From positions 1 to 9,236 of the forward strand of contig JAPKCN010000064.1 of assembly GCA_028822945.1 (NCBI GenBank): a stretch of DNA of 9,236 nucleotides. Reading direction: 5' to 3'. A program made the translations under genes and the position numbers. Below, in pieces: positions 1-6,297 of this stretch. Every line of letters starts with the position of its first letter. The first letter of the stretch is position 1. The DNA is from Porticoccaceae bacterium. GTDB taxonomy: Bacteria > Pseudomonadota > Gammaproteobacteria > Pseudomonadales > Porticoccaceae. The notes beneath the pieces were generated by a model that was not told the origin of the DNA, made no database searches, and saw only the letters and a program-made list of their open reading frames with translations.

Positions 1-101
1 TCGCGCGCTTTATGTTGGGCCACGCGTCGCTGATGGACTGGGCACGGGTTATTTCAGCAATGCCAAAAGTACCTTTTATAAAGCAACTGCTGCATGTCTA
101 G
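1..101 (+). CDS. crtY: Lycopene beta-cyclase, C-terminal end (partial)
   Basis: The frame starting at base 3 is open from the window edge to TAG at 99-101 and encodes the last 32 residues of a protein. The tail, with LMDWARVISAMPKVPFIKQL, resembles the C-terminus of CrtY-type lycopene cyclases, where a stretch like 'LTDKVRILTGKPPVPFLQAL' precedes the end. CrtY closes both ends of lycopene to make beta-carotene, the substrate of the next gene product. The stop overlaps the blh start by 8 bases (94-101), which supports one operon. The assignment rests on a short tail and on the neighbours; the rest of the gene lies outside the window, so intactness cannot be judged. Confidence 0.7.
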   Translation, partial: ARFMLGHASLMDWARVISAMPKVPFIKQLLHV

Positions 102-909
102 CTGGGACTATTGGGCGCTGGCGGCGGTGCTCTTGACTGGCATACCACATGGCGGCTTCGATGGCGCCATAGCGCGGCGCGCAGGGTGGTCCAATCATCC
201 CCTTAGTTGGTTGATGTTTCATTCAGGTTATGTAATTTTGGCGGCACTGGTAACGGCGATCTGGTGGTATCAACCAGGACCGAGCCTGACGATATTTTTA
301 GCTATTTCGGCAATTCATTTTGGCACTAGCGATATTCGCATGGTGACCCATCCATGGCGCTGGTCTTGCGCTATCCCGCTCGCAGCGCACTGCGGTCTGG
401 TCAGCATTGGCATACCCGGATTGAATCCGCAGGAAGTCGAGCCATTATTCAGCATCTTGATCGGAATCGAACCTACACTGCTGTTACTGCAGGGCATTGC
501 CATCCTTTTGCCAATATGGCTATTCGCAGTCGTCGCCTATATTGCACAAGCGACTCTCCAACCGCAGTGGCGTCGGAGTGCCGGATTATTACTAGCTCTG
601 TTGTTTGCCACCTATTGGTTCGAGCCGCTGGTGTGTTTTTCTCTATACTTTTGTTTTGTTCACAGCCCAGTCCACAGCCTCAGAATTTGGCGTAGCCTAC
701 TCCCGCAAGATCGCCGACGCTGCGCTCTTGAAGCTGTTAGCTATACCCTAGCGGCATGGATCAGCGGGTTATTATTGATCCTATGGTATCGGCAAAACTA
801 CACCATCGACCTCGATTCAGCTCTGCTACAATTGACCTTCATTGGATTGGCCGCACTCACGGTACCGCATATGATTCTCGTCGACATACTCGATCACAAA
901 CATGACTGA
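94..909 (+). CDS. blh: Beta-carotene 15,15'-dioxygenase, Brp/Blh family
   Basis: This 271-aa polytopic inner-membrane protein is expected to cleave beta-carotene with O2 into two all-trans-retinal molecules, the chromophore of microbial rhodopsins. Visible marks are the family signature GIPHGGFD (residues 16-23), IHFGTSD (74-80), FVHSPVHS (188-195) and VPHMILVD (257-264). His19, His75, His190 and His194 match, in spacing and context, the four iron-ligand histidines proposed for marine Blh (H21, H78, H188, H192 in the 66A03 enzyme, from memory). Several hydrophobic segments (about 6-17, 46-58, 66-77, 128-152, 164-190, 217-231, 247-265) fit a multi-span membrane enzyme. Length is normal. No good Shine-Dalgarno precedes ATG 94; the start lies inside the upstream gene (8-base overlap, ATGTCTAG), so coupled translation is likely. 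The downstream gene overlaps by another 8 bases. Confidence 0.93.
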   Translation: MSSWDYWALAAVLLTGIPHGGFDGAIARRAGWSNHPLSWLMFHSGYVILAALVTAIWWYQPGPSLTIFLAISAIHFGTSDIRMVTHPWRWSCAIPLAAHCGLVSIGIPGLNPQEVEPLFSILIGIEPTLLLLQGIAILLPIWLFAVVAYIAQATLQPQWRRSAGLLLALLFATYWFEPLVCFSLYFCFVHSPVHSLRIWRSLLPQDRRRCALEAVSYTLAAWISGLLLILWYRQNYTIDLDSALLQLTFIGLAALTVPHMILVDILDHKHD

Positions 910-1915
910 CATTCGCCAACGCAAACAGGATCACATTGATCTCGCTCTGCAGCCGGCACACCAAGGCCAGATCGACGGTCAGTTTGACGAACTGTGCTTT
1001 GAGCCGATTGCTGTGCCAGAACTGGATTATGCAGAAATCGATCTGAATACCAGCTTTCTCAGCTACCCGTGCAGTGCACCGATTATTATTGGTGCTATGA
1101 CTGGCGGCTGTGAGAATGGCGAAACTATTAATCGCCATCTCGCTGAAGCAGCCGAGGAAAGTCGTATTCCCATGGCACTCGGCTCGCAACGCGCAGCTCT
1201 AGAGTTAGCCCTTTCACAACCCATTAGACAATGGGCACCTACGGCGACACTACTCGGTAATCTTGGCGCTACACAACTCGCTCAGGGCGGCGTCGACTTA
1301 GCGCAAGCGGCCGTCGAAAGTATCGCGGCCAATGCTTTAGTTATCCATCTCAATCCACTACAGGAACTGGCACAACCGAACGGCGATCGCGATTGGCGGG
1401 GGATATTGGCAGCTATCGAAGCCTGCTGTCTCCGACTGGACGTCCCGTTAATTGTCAAAGAGGTCGGCGCCGGCATTGGTCCAGCGACAGCACAACGCCT
1501 AACAAACGCCGGTGTGCAGTGGATCGAAGTAGCTGGTCGCGGCGGTACCAATTGGGCGAGTATTGAACTAGCGCGTAACCCCTCGGCGCGCGACGCCGAA
1601 ATTATGCGACCGTTCATCAACTGGGGTATGCGTAGTATTGACCTGCTAACGCAATTGCATGCATTAGATACAAATATTAATTTAATTGGCTCGGGGGGGG
1701 TTCGCCACGGCTTGGATGTTGCCCGTTGTTTGCGCTTGGGCGCAAAAATGGTAGCTCTAGCGCAGCCTTTTTTACCCGCTGCAATGCAATCGACCGATGC
1801 CGTGATCGATAAAATCGATATCATTAAAGAACAGTTACAACGCACCATGTTGCTCACTGGCAGTATTAATTTACGCGCGCTCAGCAGTGCTGCAATTATC
1901 TCGACAGCGCGCTGA
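902..1915 (+). CDS. fni: Type 2 isopentenyl-diphosphate delta-isomerase (FMN-dependent)
   Basis: This 337-aa soluble TIM-barrel flavoenzyme interconverts isopentenyl and dimethylallyl diphosphate, the building blocks for carotenoids. Family motifs appear in order: RKQDHI (residues 7-12), MTGG (66-69), GSQRAAL (94-100), HLNPLQE (149-155, with the catalytic Gln154 and metal-associated Glu155), KEVG (186-189), GRGGTNW (212-218) and GSGGVRHG (263-270) in the FMN phosphate region. Length is typical of the family. A small oddity is QPNGD (158-162), where many members have QPEGD. The ATG at 902 overlaps the blh stop (ATGACTGA, 902-909) and lacks a clear Shine-Dalgarno, so translation is probably coupled to blh. 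Its place behind crtY and blh suggests it boosts precursor flux for retinal synthesis. An idi gene closing a crt-blh cluster is known from marine proteorhodopsin bacteria. Confidence 0.93.
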   Translation: MTDIRQRKQDHIDLALQPAHQGQIDGQFDELCFEPIAVPELDYAEIDLNTSFLSYPCSAPIIIGAMTGGCENGETINRHLAEAAEESRIPMALGSQRAALELALSQPIRQWAPTATLLGNLGATQLAQGGVDLAQAAVESIAANALVIHLNPLQELAQPNGDRDWRGILAAIEACCLRLDVPLIVKEVGAGIGPATAQRLTNAGVQWIEVAGRGGTNWASIELARNPSARDAEIMRPFINWGMRSIDLLTQLHALDTNINLIGSGGVRHGLDVARCLRLGAKMVALAQPFLPAAMQSTDAVIDKIDIIKEQLQRTMLLTGSINLRALSSAAIISTAR

Positions 1916-1940
1916 CAGGATCTGAAAGATAGACAGCGCG
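1908..1940 (+). repeat. GC-rich inverted repeat over the fni stop codon
   Basis: CGCGCTG at 1908-1914 pairs perfectly with CAGCGCG at 1934-1940 across a 19-base loop, with one further possible G-U pair outside. It covers the fni stop codon. No T-run follows (next bases are TCGGAAAACT), so it is not a classical intrinsic terminator; it might protect the mRNA 3' end or be chance. GACAGCGCG is also directly repeated at 1903-1911 and 1932-1940. The rest of the gap up to 2011 shows no convincing promoter. Confidence 0.3.
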
Positions 1941-2011
1941 TCGGAAAACTCGGCAAAATCACGTTTCAAACACACAACTGTGGGTTATTGAAGACCACTA
2001 TCGAATCCACC

Positions 2012-2017
2012 AGGAGG
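2012..2017 (+). promoter_or_regulatory. Strong Shine-Dalgarno that sets a TTG start
   Basis: AGGAGG at 2012-2017 is a full match to the anti-Shine-Dalgarno complement and sits 5 bases before TTG at 2023. No ATG or GTG in this frame lies near it, so it decides the TTG start of the hydrolase gene. Confidence 0.8.
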
Positions 2018-2022
2018 ATCTT

Positions 2023-3129
2023 TTGCAAGAAATTAACACTAGCGTAACGGCTAATCTGGGGAGCATTACACTCAATCGACCCAAGGCATTAAATGCGCTA
2101 TCGCTGGAAATGATACAGACCCTTACCGAAGTATTAGAAAACTGGCGAGACGACCCAGAGGTGCAGGCGGTTACGATTAGAGGATCCGACAAAAGTGGCC
2201 CCTTTGGCGCCTTTTGCGCGGGCGGTGATATCCGTTTTTTCCATCGAGCCAGTTGCGCGGGAGATACCGCTCTAGACGATTTTTTTACCGCCGAGTATCG
2301 ACTCAACTATCTGATTTACAGCTATCCCAAACCCTATATCGCCTTTATGGACGGGATTGTCATGGGCGGGGGAATGGGGCTATCCCAAGGTGCATCAATA
2401 CGCATCGTTACCGAGCGCACCAAAATGGCTATGCCAGAAACTAATATCGGGCTATTCCCCGATGTCGGTGCTGGTTTTTTTCTCAGCCGCTGCCCCGGTT
2501 TTAGCGGCGAATATCTGGCTTTGACCGGACAATTACTCGTCGCTGGCGATGCATTGGCCGTCGGTTTGGCAGATTATTGCGCCCGCAGTGATGAACTGAA
2601 CACCCACTGGCATTGCCTTAGTGACCCCTCACTGGGAAATATGCCCCAGCGCCTAGAGCATCTGAAAATGCGACTTGCAGAGACTGCTCCCGAAAGTTCA
2701 AAACCCGCCTGGCTACAACAGCCAGTCAATTCTATCTTTGCACTGGACACTGTCAGTGCGATTTTTGATCGCCTCCGCAATATAGGCTCAGACTGGGCAG
2801 CCGAAACATTAAACAACCTGCAAAAGCGCTCACCGCTGATGTTGCATGTCACATTGCAACAGATACGCCGTGGAAGAAAATTGACCTTGGAAGACGACCT
2901 GCGCATGGAACGAGACTTGGTGCAACACTGTTTTTATACCCGTCATCTGGCCCGTTCAGGGATCACAAGTGAAACGGTGGAGGGCATTCGCGCGCTGGCG
3001 ATCGACAAGGATCACACCCCGATCTGGAATCCAAAGAACATCGCCGAGGTCAGCGATCAAATGGTCGCACCTTTTTTTGACAGCCCTTGGTCACCCACGG
3101 AACACCCGCTGGCAGACCTCGGGAAGTAA
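2023..3129 (+). CDS. 3-hydroxyisobutyryl-CoA hydrolase-like (enoyl-CoA hydratase/isomerase family)
   Basis: This 368-aa cytosolic crotonase-superfamily protein probably hydrolyses 3-hydroxyisobutyryl-CoA to 3-hydroxyisobutyrate and CoA in valine degradation. The crotonase core is clear: LNRPKALNAL (residues 17-26), oxyanion-hole segments FCAGGDIR (64-71) and MGGGMGL (114-120), and MPETNIGLFPDVGAGF (137-152). Glu139 and Asp147, eight residues apart, match the catalytic pair of human HIBCH (E169/D177). Length (about 370 rather than 260) and the long helical C-terminal half point to the hydrolase branch instead of a plain enoyl-CoA hydratase. It starts with TTG behind a strong AGGAGG. It lies 107 bases after fni on the same strand and has no obvious link to retinal synthesis; whether it shares that transcript is unclear. 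Substrate specificity is inferred from family resemblance only. Confidence 0.85.
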   Translation: MQEINTSVTANLGSITLNRPKALNALSLEMIQTLTEVLENWRDDPEVQAVTIRGSDKSGPFGAFCAGGDIRFFHRASCAGDTALDDFFTAEYRLNYLIYSYPKPYIAFMDGIVMGGGMGLSQGASIRIVTERTKMAMPETNIGLFPDVGAGFFLSRCPGFSGEYLALTGQLLVAGDALAVGLADYCARSDELNTHWHCLSDPSLGNMPQRLEHLKMRLAETAPESSKPAWLQQPVNSIFALDTVSAIFDRLRNIGSDWAAETLNNLQKRSPLMLHVTLQQIRRGRKLTLEDDLRMERDLVQHCFYTRHLARSGITSETVEGIRALAIDKDHTPIWNPKNIAEVSDQMVAPFFDSPWSPTEHPLADLGK

Positions 3130-3203
3130 CTGACTTTAACTACCAGAGATAGTTGAGCCGACAGAGTGGCAACGACGTAATGAAACAAATGTGGAAAGCG
3201 ACT

Positions 3204-3224
3204 CTGCGGTTTACTGGACCGCAG
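3204..3224 (+). repeat. Hairpin between hydrolase and CPXCG genes
   Basis: CTGCGGT (3204-3210) and ACCGCAG (3218-3224) form a perfect 7-bp stem with a 7-base loop, 75 bases after the hydrolase stop. No T-tract follows on either strand, so it is a weak candidate for an intrinsic terminator, but it could mark the end of the upstream transcript. The AT-rich GATATATACA at 3248-3257, between this hairpin and the next gene, could hold a -10 element, though no good -35 stands upstream. Confidence 0.35.
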
Positions 3225-3290
3225 CTCCTAATCCAAAAAATACCGGGGATATATACAACTCGGCGCAAAGTAAAATAAAAGGTCTGCCAC

Positions 3291-3485
3291 ATGTATTTAA
3301 CTATGCGGGAAGAGCGCGTTACCTGTCCCCACTGCTGGGAATCGATCGATCTTCTCATAGACCCATCAGAATCCCAGACCTACACCGAGGACTGTTCGGT
3401 ATGCTGTCGGCCGATTTTGATCTGTAGTGAGGTGGATGGAGAGCATTTACAGGTCTCTGTTGCCCAGGAAGATCTAGGTTTTTAA
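3291..3485 (+). CDS. CPXCG-motif cysteine-rich small protein
   Basis: This 64-aa protein resembles the CPXCG-motif cysteine-rich family of small proteins (Pfam PF14255 as I recall), whose function is unknown. Cys12 and Cys15 (TCPHCWE) and Cys35, Cys38 and Cys39 (EDCSVCCRPI) form two CxxC knuckles fit to bind one zinc ion. Cys45 is extra. The stretch SIDLLIDPSESQTYTEDC matches the usual family layout between knuckles; the motif glycine is replaced by Trp (CPHCW). ATG 3291 has AAAAGG at 3277-3282, 8 bases upstream; a second in-frame ATG at 3303 is possible but poorly placed for that site. The photolyase-like gene follows closely on the same strand, so the two are probably co-transcribed. No signal peptide or membrane segment is seen. 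Confidence 0.82.
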   Translation: MYLTMREERVTCPHCWESIDLLIDPSESQTYTEDCSVCCRPILICSEVDGEHLQVSVAQEDLGF

Positions 3486-3538
3486 GCCCATCACTGTTAC
3501 AAGTGCCTATTAACCCGCCGGCTATTGACTTCACCGAT

Positions 3539-4996
3539 ATGCATTCAGCACCAATAAATATTGTCTGGCTAAAGCGCGATTTGCGCACGCGCGATCACGC
3601 GGCACTGGCAGCCGCTGAAAATCGCCGCGTCCCCTACTTAATCGCTTATATAATAGAACCGGATTGGCTGCAACGAGACGATTTCTCAATACGCCACTTA
3701 CAATTTGTTGGCGGTTCAATAGCCGATATGAACCAGTCTCTGCGACCATCGGGGCACAATGTTAAGATATTCTTTGGCGATGCCGTAGAAATCTTTACCT
3801 GGTTGTGCGCTAACTACTCAATTGACTCCGTGTACAGCTATCAAGAGTCCGGCGCACTGCAGACGTGGCGACGCGATAAAGACGTTGCCACCAAGCTAAG
3901 GCGCGCCGGTGCGCGCTGGCAGCAGTTTCAAACCGCCGGTGTAGTGCGCGGCATCAGCAATCGGCAGGGGTGGGATCGGCAGTGGTTCGCCAGCGTCGAT
4001 ACGCCGCCGATCGAGAACCACTATCGCCGCAGTCAAGCACCCAAAATTACACATAATTTTGCATTGCCAAAGAATCTATCCGAGGCTATGGGAAAATACC
4101 CAAAATATATGCAACCGCCAGGCGAAAGTAAGGCCTGGGCATACTTATCGTCCTTTGCCGAGGGTCGCGGCAGTACCTATGTGCAGAATATTTCTAAACC
4201 GGGGGCAAGCCGGACATCTGGCGGTCGTGTATCGCCCTATTTGGCATGGGGAAATTTATCGTCGCGGCAAGTGTACCGCTACATCTCGGCACACCCCAAT
4301 TACCCCCAGCATAAAAGGAATTTCACAGCATTCACTACGCGACTAAAGTGGCGCTGTCATTTTATACAAAAATTCGAGGTCGAGTGCCGCTACGAAGACC
4401 AGTGTATTAATCGCGGTTATGAACTTCTCGAACGACCACCGAATAACGACTTTATAAAACGCTGGGAAAGCGGGACAACGGGCTATCCACTGGTAGATGC
4501 CTGCATGCGCTGTGTAGTTCATAGCGGCTGGTTAAATTTCCGCATGAGAGCCATGCTGGTATCATTTTTATGCCATCATCTAGATCAGGACTGGCGCGTT
4601 GGCGCGACTTTCTTAGCGCGGCAATTCCTCGATTACGAACCCGGCATCCACTACCCCCAAGTGCAAATGCAAGCCGGCACAACGGGCATCAATACAGTCC
4701 GCATCTACAATCCGGTAAAACAATCACAGGATCAAGATGCTGATGGGCAGTTTATAAAAAGATGGCTACCAGAACTTGCCAATGTTCCCTCGGCTTATCT
4801 TCACGAACCTTGGTTAATGCCACCGTTTGAGCAAATTTTTGTCAATTTTAAGCTCGGCATAGACTATCCCGAGCCGGTGGTTAACATCGCTGTCAGCGGC
4901 GCGAAAGCGCGCGACAAGATCTGGGCGCATCGCCGTCACCCTGCAGTACAAAGGGAGAAAACACGACTATTAAGAACCCACACTCGCAACGACTAG
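3539..4996 (+). CDS. Photolyase/cryptochrome-family flavoprotein with non-classical active site
   Basis: This protein (485 aa from ATG 3539) has the photolyase/cryptochrome layout: an N-terminal Rossmann-like domain opening with IVWLKRDLRTRDH (residues 8-20), then a helical FAD domain with SRTSGGRVSPYLAWG (224-238), TGYPLVDACMR (314-324), WLNFRMR (331-337) and RIYNPVKQS (388-396). It is probably a light-driven DNA repair enzyme or photoreceptor. A hand alignment to E. coli PhrB keeps W277 (Trp271), R344 (Arg337), W359 (Trp352) and D372 (Asp365). It replaces E274 by Arg268, N341 by Phe334, D374 by Glu367, N378 by His371, W382 by Val375 and W384 by Met377, so the usual Trp electron chain is not intact. 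I recall similar signatures (HYPQxQMQAGTTGIN) in aquatic bacteria, so this may be a subfamily trait. Start is uncertain: GTG 3503 would add 12 residues; neither start has a good Shine-Dalgarno. Confidence 0.88.
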   Translation: MHSAPINIVWLKRDLRTRDHAALAAAENRRVPYLIAYIIEPDWLQRDDFSIRHLQFVGGSIADMNQSLRPSGHNVKIFFGDAVEIFTWLCANYSIDSVYSYQESGALQTWRRDKDVATKLRRAGARWQQFQTAGVVRGISNRQGWDRQWFASVDTPPIENHYRRSQAPKITHNFALPKNLSEAMGKYPKYMQPPGESKAWAYLSSFAEGRGSTYVQNISKPGASRTSGGRVSPYLAWGNLSSRQVYRYISAHPNYPQHKRNFTAFTTRLKWRCHFIQKFEVECRYEDQCINRGYELLERPPNNDFIKRWESGTTGYPLVDACMRCVVHSGWLNFRMRAMLVSFLCHHLDQDWRVGATFLARQFLDYEPGIHYPQVQMQAGTTGINTVRIYNPVKQSQDQDADGQFIKRWLPELANVPSAYLHEPWLMPPFEQIFVNFKLGIDYPEPVVNIAVSGAKARDKIWAHRRHPAVQREKTRLLRTHTRND

Positions 4997-5004
4997 TGTT
5001 TGCT

Positions 5005-5013
5005 TGCTATAGT
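5005..5013 (+). promoter_or_regulatory. Extended -10 promoter candidate for yaeQ
   Basis: TGCTATAGT at 5005-5013 matches the extended -10 consensus TGnTATAAT with one mismatch. The -35 region is poor (about 4984-4990, TCGCAAC), which is tolerable with an extended -10. It lies just after the photolyase stop and about 120 bases before yaeQ, predicting a long leader with the inverted repeat at 5073-5106. Confidence 0.4.
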
Positions 5014-5072
5014 GACGGCCCTCAAATATTGGCAATTTAGGGCGTGAGCCGTCTGAATAGCCGTCATCCAAT

Positions 5073-5106
5073 CGGTTTTTTTCGCTGTACAGGCACAAAA
5101 AAACCG
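5073..5106 (+). repeat. Perfect 10-bp inverted repeat with T7/A7 arms in the yaeQ leader
   Basis: CGGTTTTTTT (5073-5082) and AAAAAAACCG (5097-5106) are exact reverse complements around a 14-base spacer that itself contains the palindrome CTGTACAG (5085-5092). As RNA it would be a weak, A-U-rich hairpin in the yaeQ leader. As DNA, a two-fold symmetric site with A-tracts could be an operator. A second small hairpin (CGCTT 5105-5109 with AAGCG 5113-5117) follows directly before the ribosome binding site, and AGCCGTC is directly repeated at 5047-5053 and 5059-5065. The layout is not that of a typical intrinsic terminator, because the T-run is in the 5' arm. Confidence 0.55.
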
Positions 5107-5120
5107 CTTCAAAAGCGCAA

Positions 5121-5125
5121 AAGGA
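5121..5125 (+). promoter_or_regulatory. Ribosome binding site that sets the yaeQ start
   Basis: AAGGA at 5121-5125 lies 8 bases before ATG 5134. It supports this ATG over the in-frame GTG at 5044, which would add 30 residues unlike any YaeQ N-terminus. Confidence 0.75.
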
Positions 5126-5133
5126 CAGTGCAT

Positions 5134-5670
5134 ATGGCGATCAATTCTCGCGTTTGCAAGGCAGATCTAAATATCACCGATATGGATCGCGGCTACTACG
5201 TGCAACATCAGTTGACCGTCGCACAGCACCCCTCTGAAACCGATCAACGCCTGATGTTAAGGCTGCTGGCTTATGCACTGCATGCTAATGACACACTACA
5301 ATTTGGTGGCGGTCTGAGCACCGACGACGAACCCGATCTATGGGAAAAAAACCTGCATGGTAATGTCGCACTGTGGATCGATCTTGGTACACCCAGTGAA
5401 AAGCGCATTCGTAAGGCCTGCTCACAATCTCAAGCGGTCAGCCTTTATGTCTATGGCGATAGCGCTGTGGATCAGTGGTGGCAGCAGATCCGCCGTCAGG
5501 TACAGCGCTTCGATCACCTCAGTATTTGGCAGGTGCCAGATTCGGCAAGTATCAGCATGGCCGACTCAGCAGCTCGTAGTATGGGCATTCAGGTAACTAT
5601 TCAAGACGCCGAAATCAGTTGGTATAGCGAGCAGTCAAGTATCGACTTTTGTTGTCGGCGACTGTTGTAA
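5134..5670 (+). CDS. yaeQ: YaeQ family protein
   Basis: This 178-aa protein is recognisable as YaeQ by comparison with the E. coli protein: KADLNITDMDRGYY (residues 9-22), TVAQHPSETDQRLMLRLLAY (28-47), STDDEPDLW (62-70), WIDLGTPSEKRIRKAC (81-96) and VTIQDAEISW (154-163). YaeQ proteins adopt a PD-(D/E)xK nuclease-like fold by published structure, but their function is not settled; an early link to haemolysin/RfaH phenotypes is weak. The acidic DDEP, the D in WIDLG and the lysines that follow are the likely conserved pocket. Length fits the family. The gene appears transcribed alone, with its own promoter candidate at 5005-5013 and a structured leader. It converges with the opposite-strand lipoprotein gene, stops 9 bases apart. 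Confidence 0.93.
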   Translation: MAINSRVCKADLNITDMDRGYYVQHQLTVAQHPSETDQRLMLRLLAYALHANDTLQFGGGLSTDDEPDLWEKNLHGNVALWIDLGTPSEKRIRKACSQSQAVSLYVYGDSAVDQWWQQIRRQVQRFDHLSIWQVPDSASISMADSAARSMGIQVTIQDAEISWYSEQSSIDFCCRRLL

Positions 5671-5679
5671 CTACCGACA

Positions 5680-6282
5680 TTAACGCTGTCTCTCGGTAAT
5701 CGGCAACAAGATTACCTTTTCGCCGTCGGCAGACTTGTTTAACGAGGACCGCGTTTGCACAACCGCGTCGCCAACTTGAAAGGCCAGTGCAAACACTCGC
5801 GATTGTTTAGCTACACCAGCGTTGATAACGGAGGCAAAAATATTTAGGTAATATTTACCTGTAACTTCAGCTACTAGGGCCAGCTCTATCTCGACCGAAT
5901 TTGCCGCGGCCAAATCATAACTATATGTTCGCTCACCTGGAGATATCTGTAGGCCGTCTGTGGGTTGCAGTCGGATCTTAAGTTGGCCAAAAGTATAGCG
6001 CTCGACGAAAGAAAGTGTCACCAGCTCGGACTCACCAGGCTGCGCTCCACTCACATAATTATGTGAAAAACTGACCGCTGCGCCGGGCTTTGCATAGGGC
6101 AGTGACATAGGTTTTTCGCCAGTGGGGGCGTTACCGATAACCAAGCGCTCAGAAACCGACTCAGCGGTACGCCGATCGCGATCGTCGACAGATGCCAGCT
6201 GCTCGCCACAAGCCGTTGCCGAGAACGCGCAAAGCGCTGCTAAAATAAGCCTCGAGTGGCCTAACCTTGGTATCCAGTGCAT
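5680..6282 (-). CDS. Putative lipoprotein of unknown function
   Basis: I do not recognise a family for this 200-aa protein. It starts with a basic n-region (MHWIPRLGHSR), a hydrophobic core (LILAALCAFS) and ATAC ending at Cys25, a plausible though not ideal lipobox (Ala instead of Leu at -3). The residue after Cys is Gly, not Asp, which by the E. coli +2 rule would favour the outer membrane. The mature part begins with a polar linker, followed from about residue 65 to 172 by alternating hydrophobic and polar stretches (ELVTLSFVE, LKIRLQPTDG, VEIELALVAEV, GKYYLNIFASV, RVFALAFQV) that suggest a single beta-sandwich domain. ATG 6282 follows AAGGAG at 6292-6297 with a 9-base gap, and the upstream peptidase gene stops 15 bases before, so the two almost certainly share a transcript. 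A role as partner, chaperone or anchor for that protein is a guess from position. Confidence 0.8.
   Translation of the reverse strand: MHWIPRLGHSRLILAALCAFSATACGEQLASVDDRDRRTAESVSERLVIGNAPTGEKPMSLPYAKPGAAVSFSHNYVSGAQPGESELVTLSFVERYTFGQLKIRLQPTDGLQISPGERTYSYDLAAANSVEIELALVAEVTGKYYLNIFASVINAGVAKQSRVFALAFQVGDAVVQTRSSLNKSADGEKVILLPITERQR
5695..5720 (+). terminator. Weak intrinsic terminator candidate after yaeQ
   Basis: GGTAATC (5695-5701), an 8-base loop and GATTACC (5710-5716) form a perfect 7-bp stem followed by TTTT (5717-5720), starting 24 bases after the yaeQ stop. It lies inside the 3' end of the convergent lipoprotein gene. The stem has only three G-C pairs and the T-run is short, so termination may be partial. 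Confidence 0.4.
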
Positions 6283-6291
6283 AGCGTGCAG

Positions 6292-6297
6292 CTCCTT
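6292..6297 (-). promoter_or_regulatory. Ribosome binding site of the lipoprotein gene
   Basis: Read on the minus strand, AAGGAG sits 9 bases before ATG 6282 and inside the 15-base gap after the stop of the upstream gene, directly beside that stop. It supports independent yet closely linked translation of the second gene. Confidence 0.75.

Noticed and set aside
354..695. 113-aa open frame on the plus strand inside blh
   Set aside because: It is an out-of-frame shadow of the well-supported blh gene and has no recognisable domain.
1282..1962. 226-aa open frame on the minus strand over fni
   Set aside because: It lies opposite a clear IPP isomerase, is rich in Arg, Ser and Pro as antisense frames often are, and shows no family motif.
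3191..3427. 78-aa open frame overlapping the CPXCG gene
   Set aside because: It is in another frame, without a family match, whereas the overlapped frame has the full cysteine pattern and a better ribosome binding site.
5085..5092. CTGTACAG as a LexA (SOS) box for the photolyase or yaeQ
   Set aside because: The E. coli-type LexA box needs CTGT and ACAG separated by 8 bases; here they are directly adjacent.
5044..5133. Upstream GTG extension of yaeQ adding 30 residues
   Set aside because: The extra residues are unlike YaeQ N-termini, the stretch holds the inverted repeat, and ATG 5134 has its own Shine-Dalgarno at the right distance.
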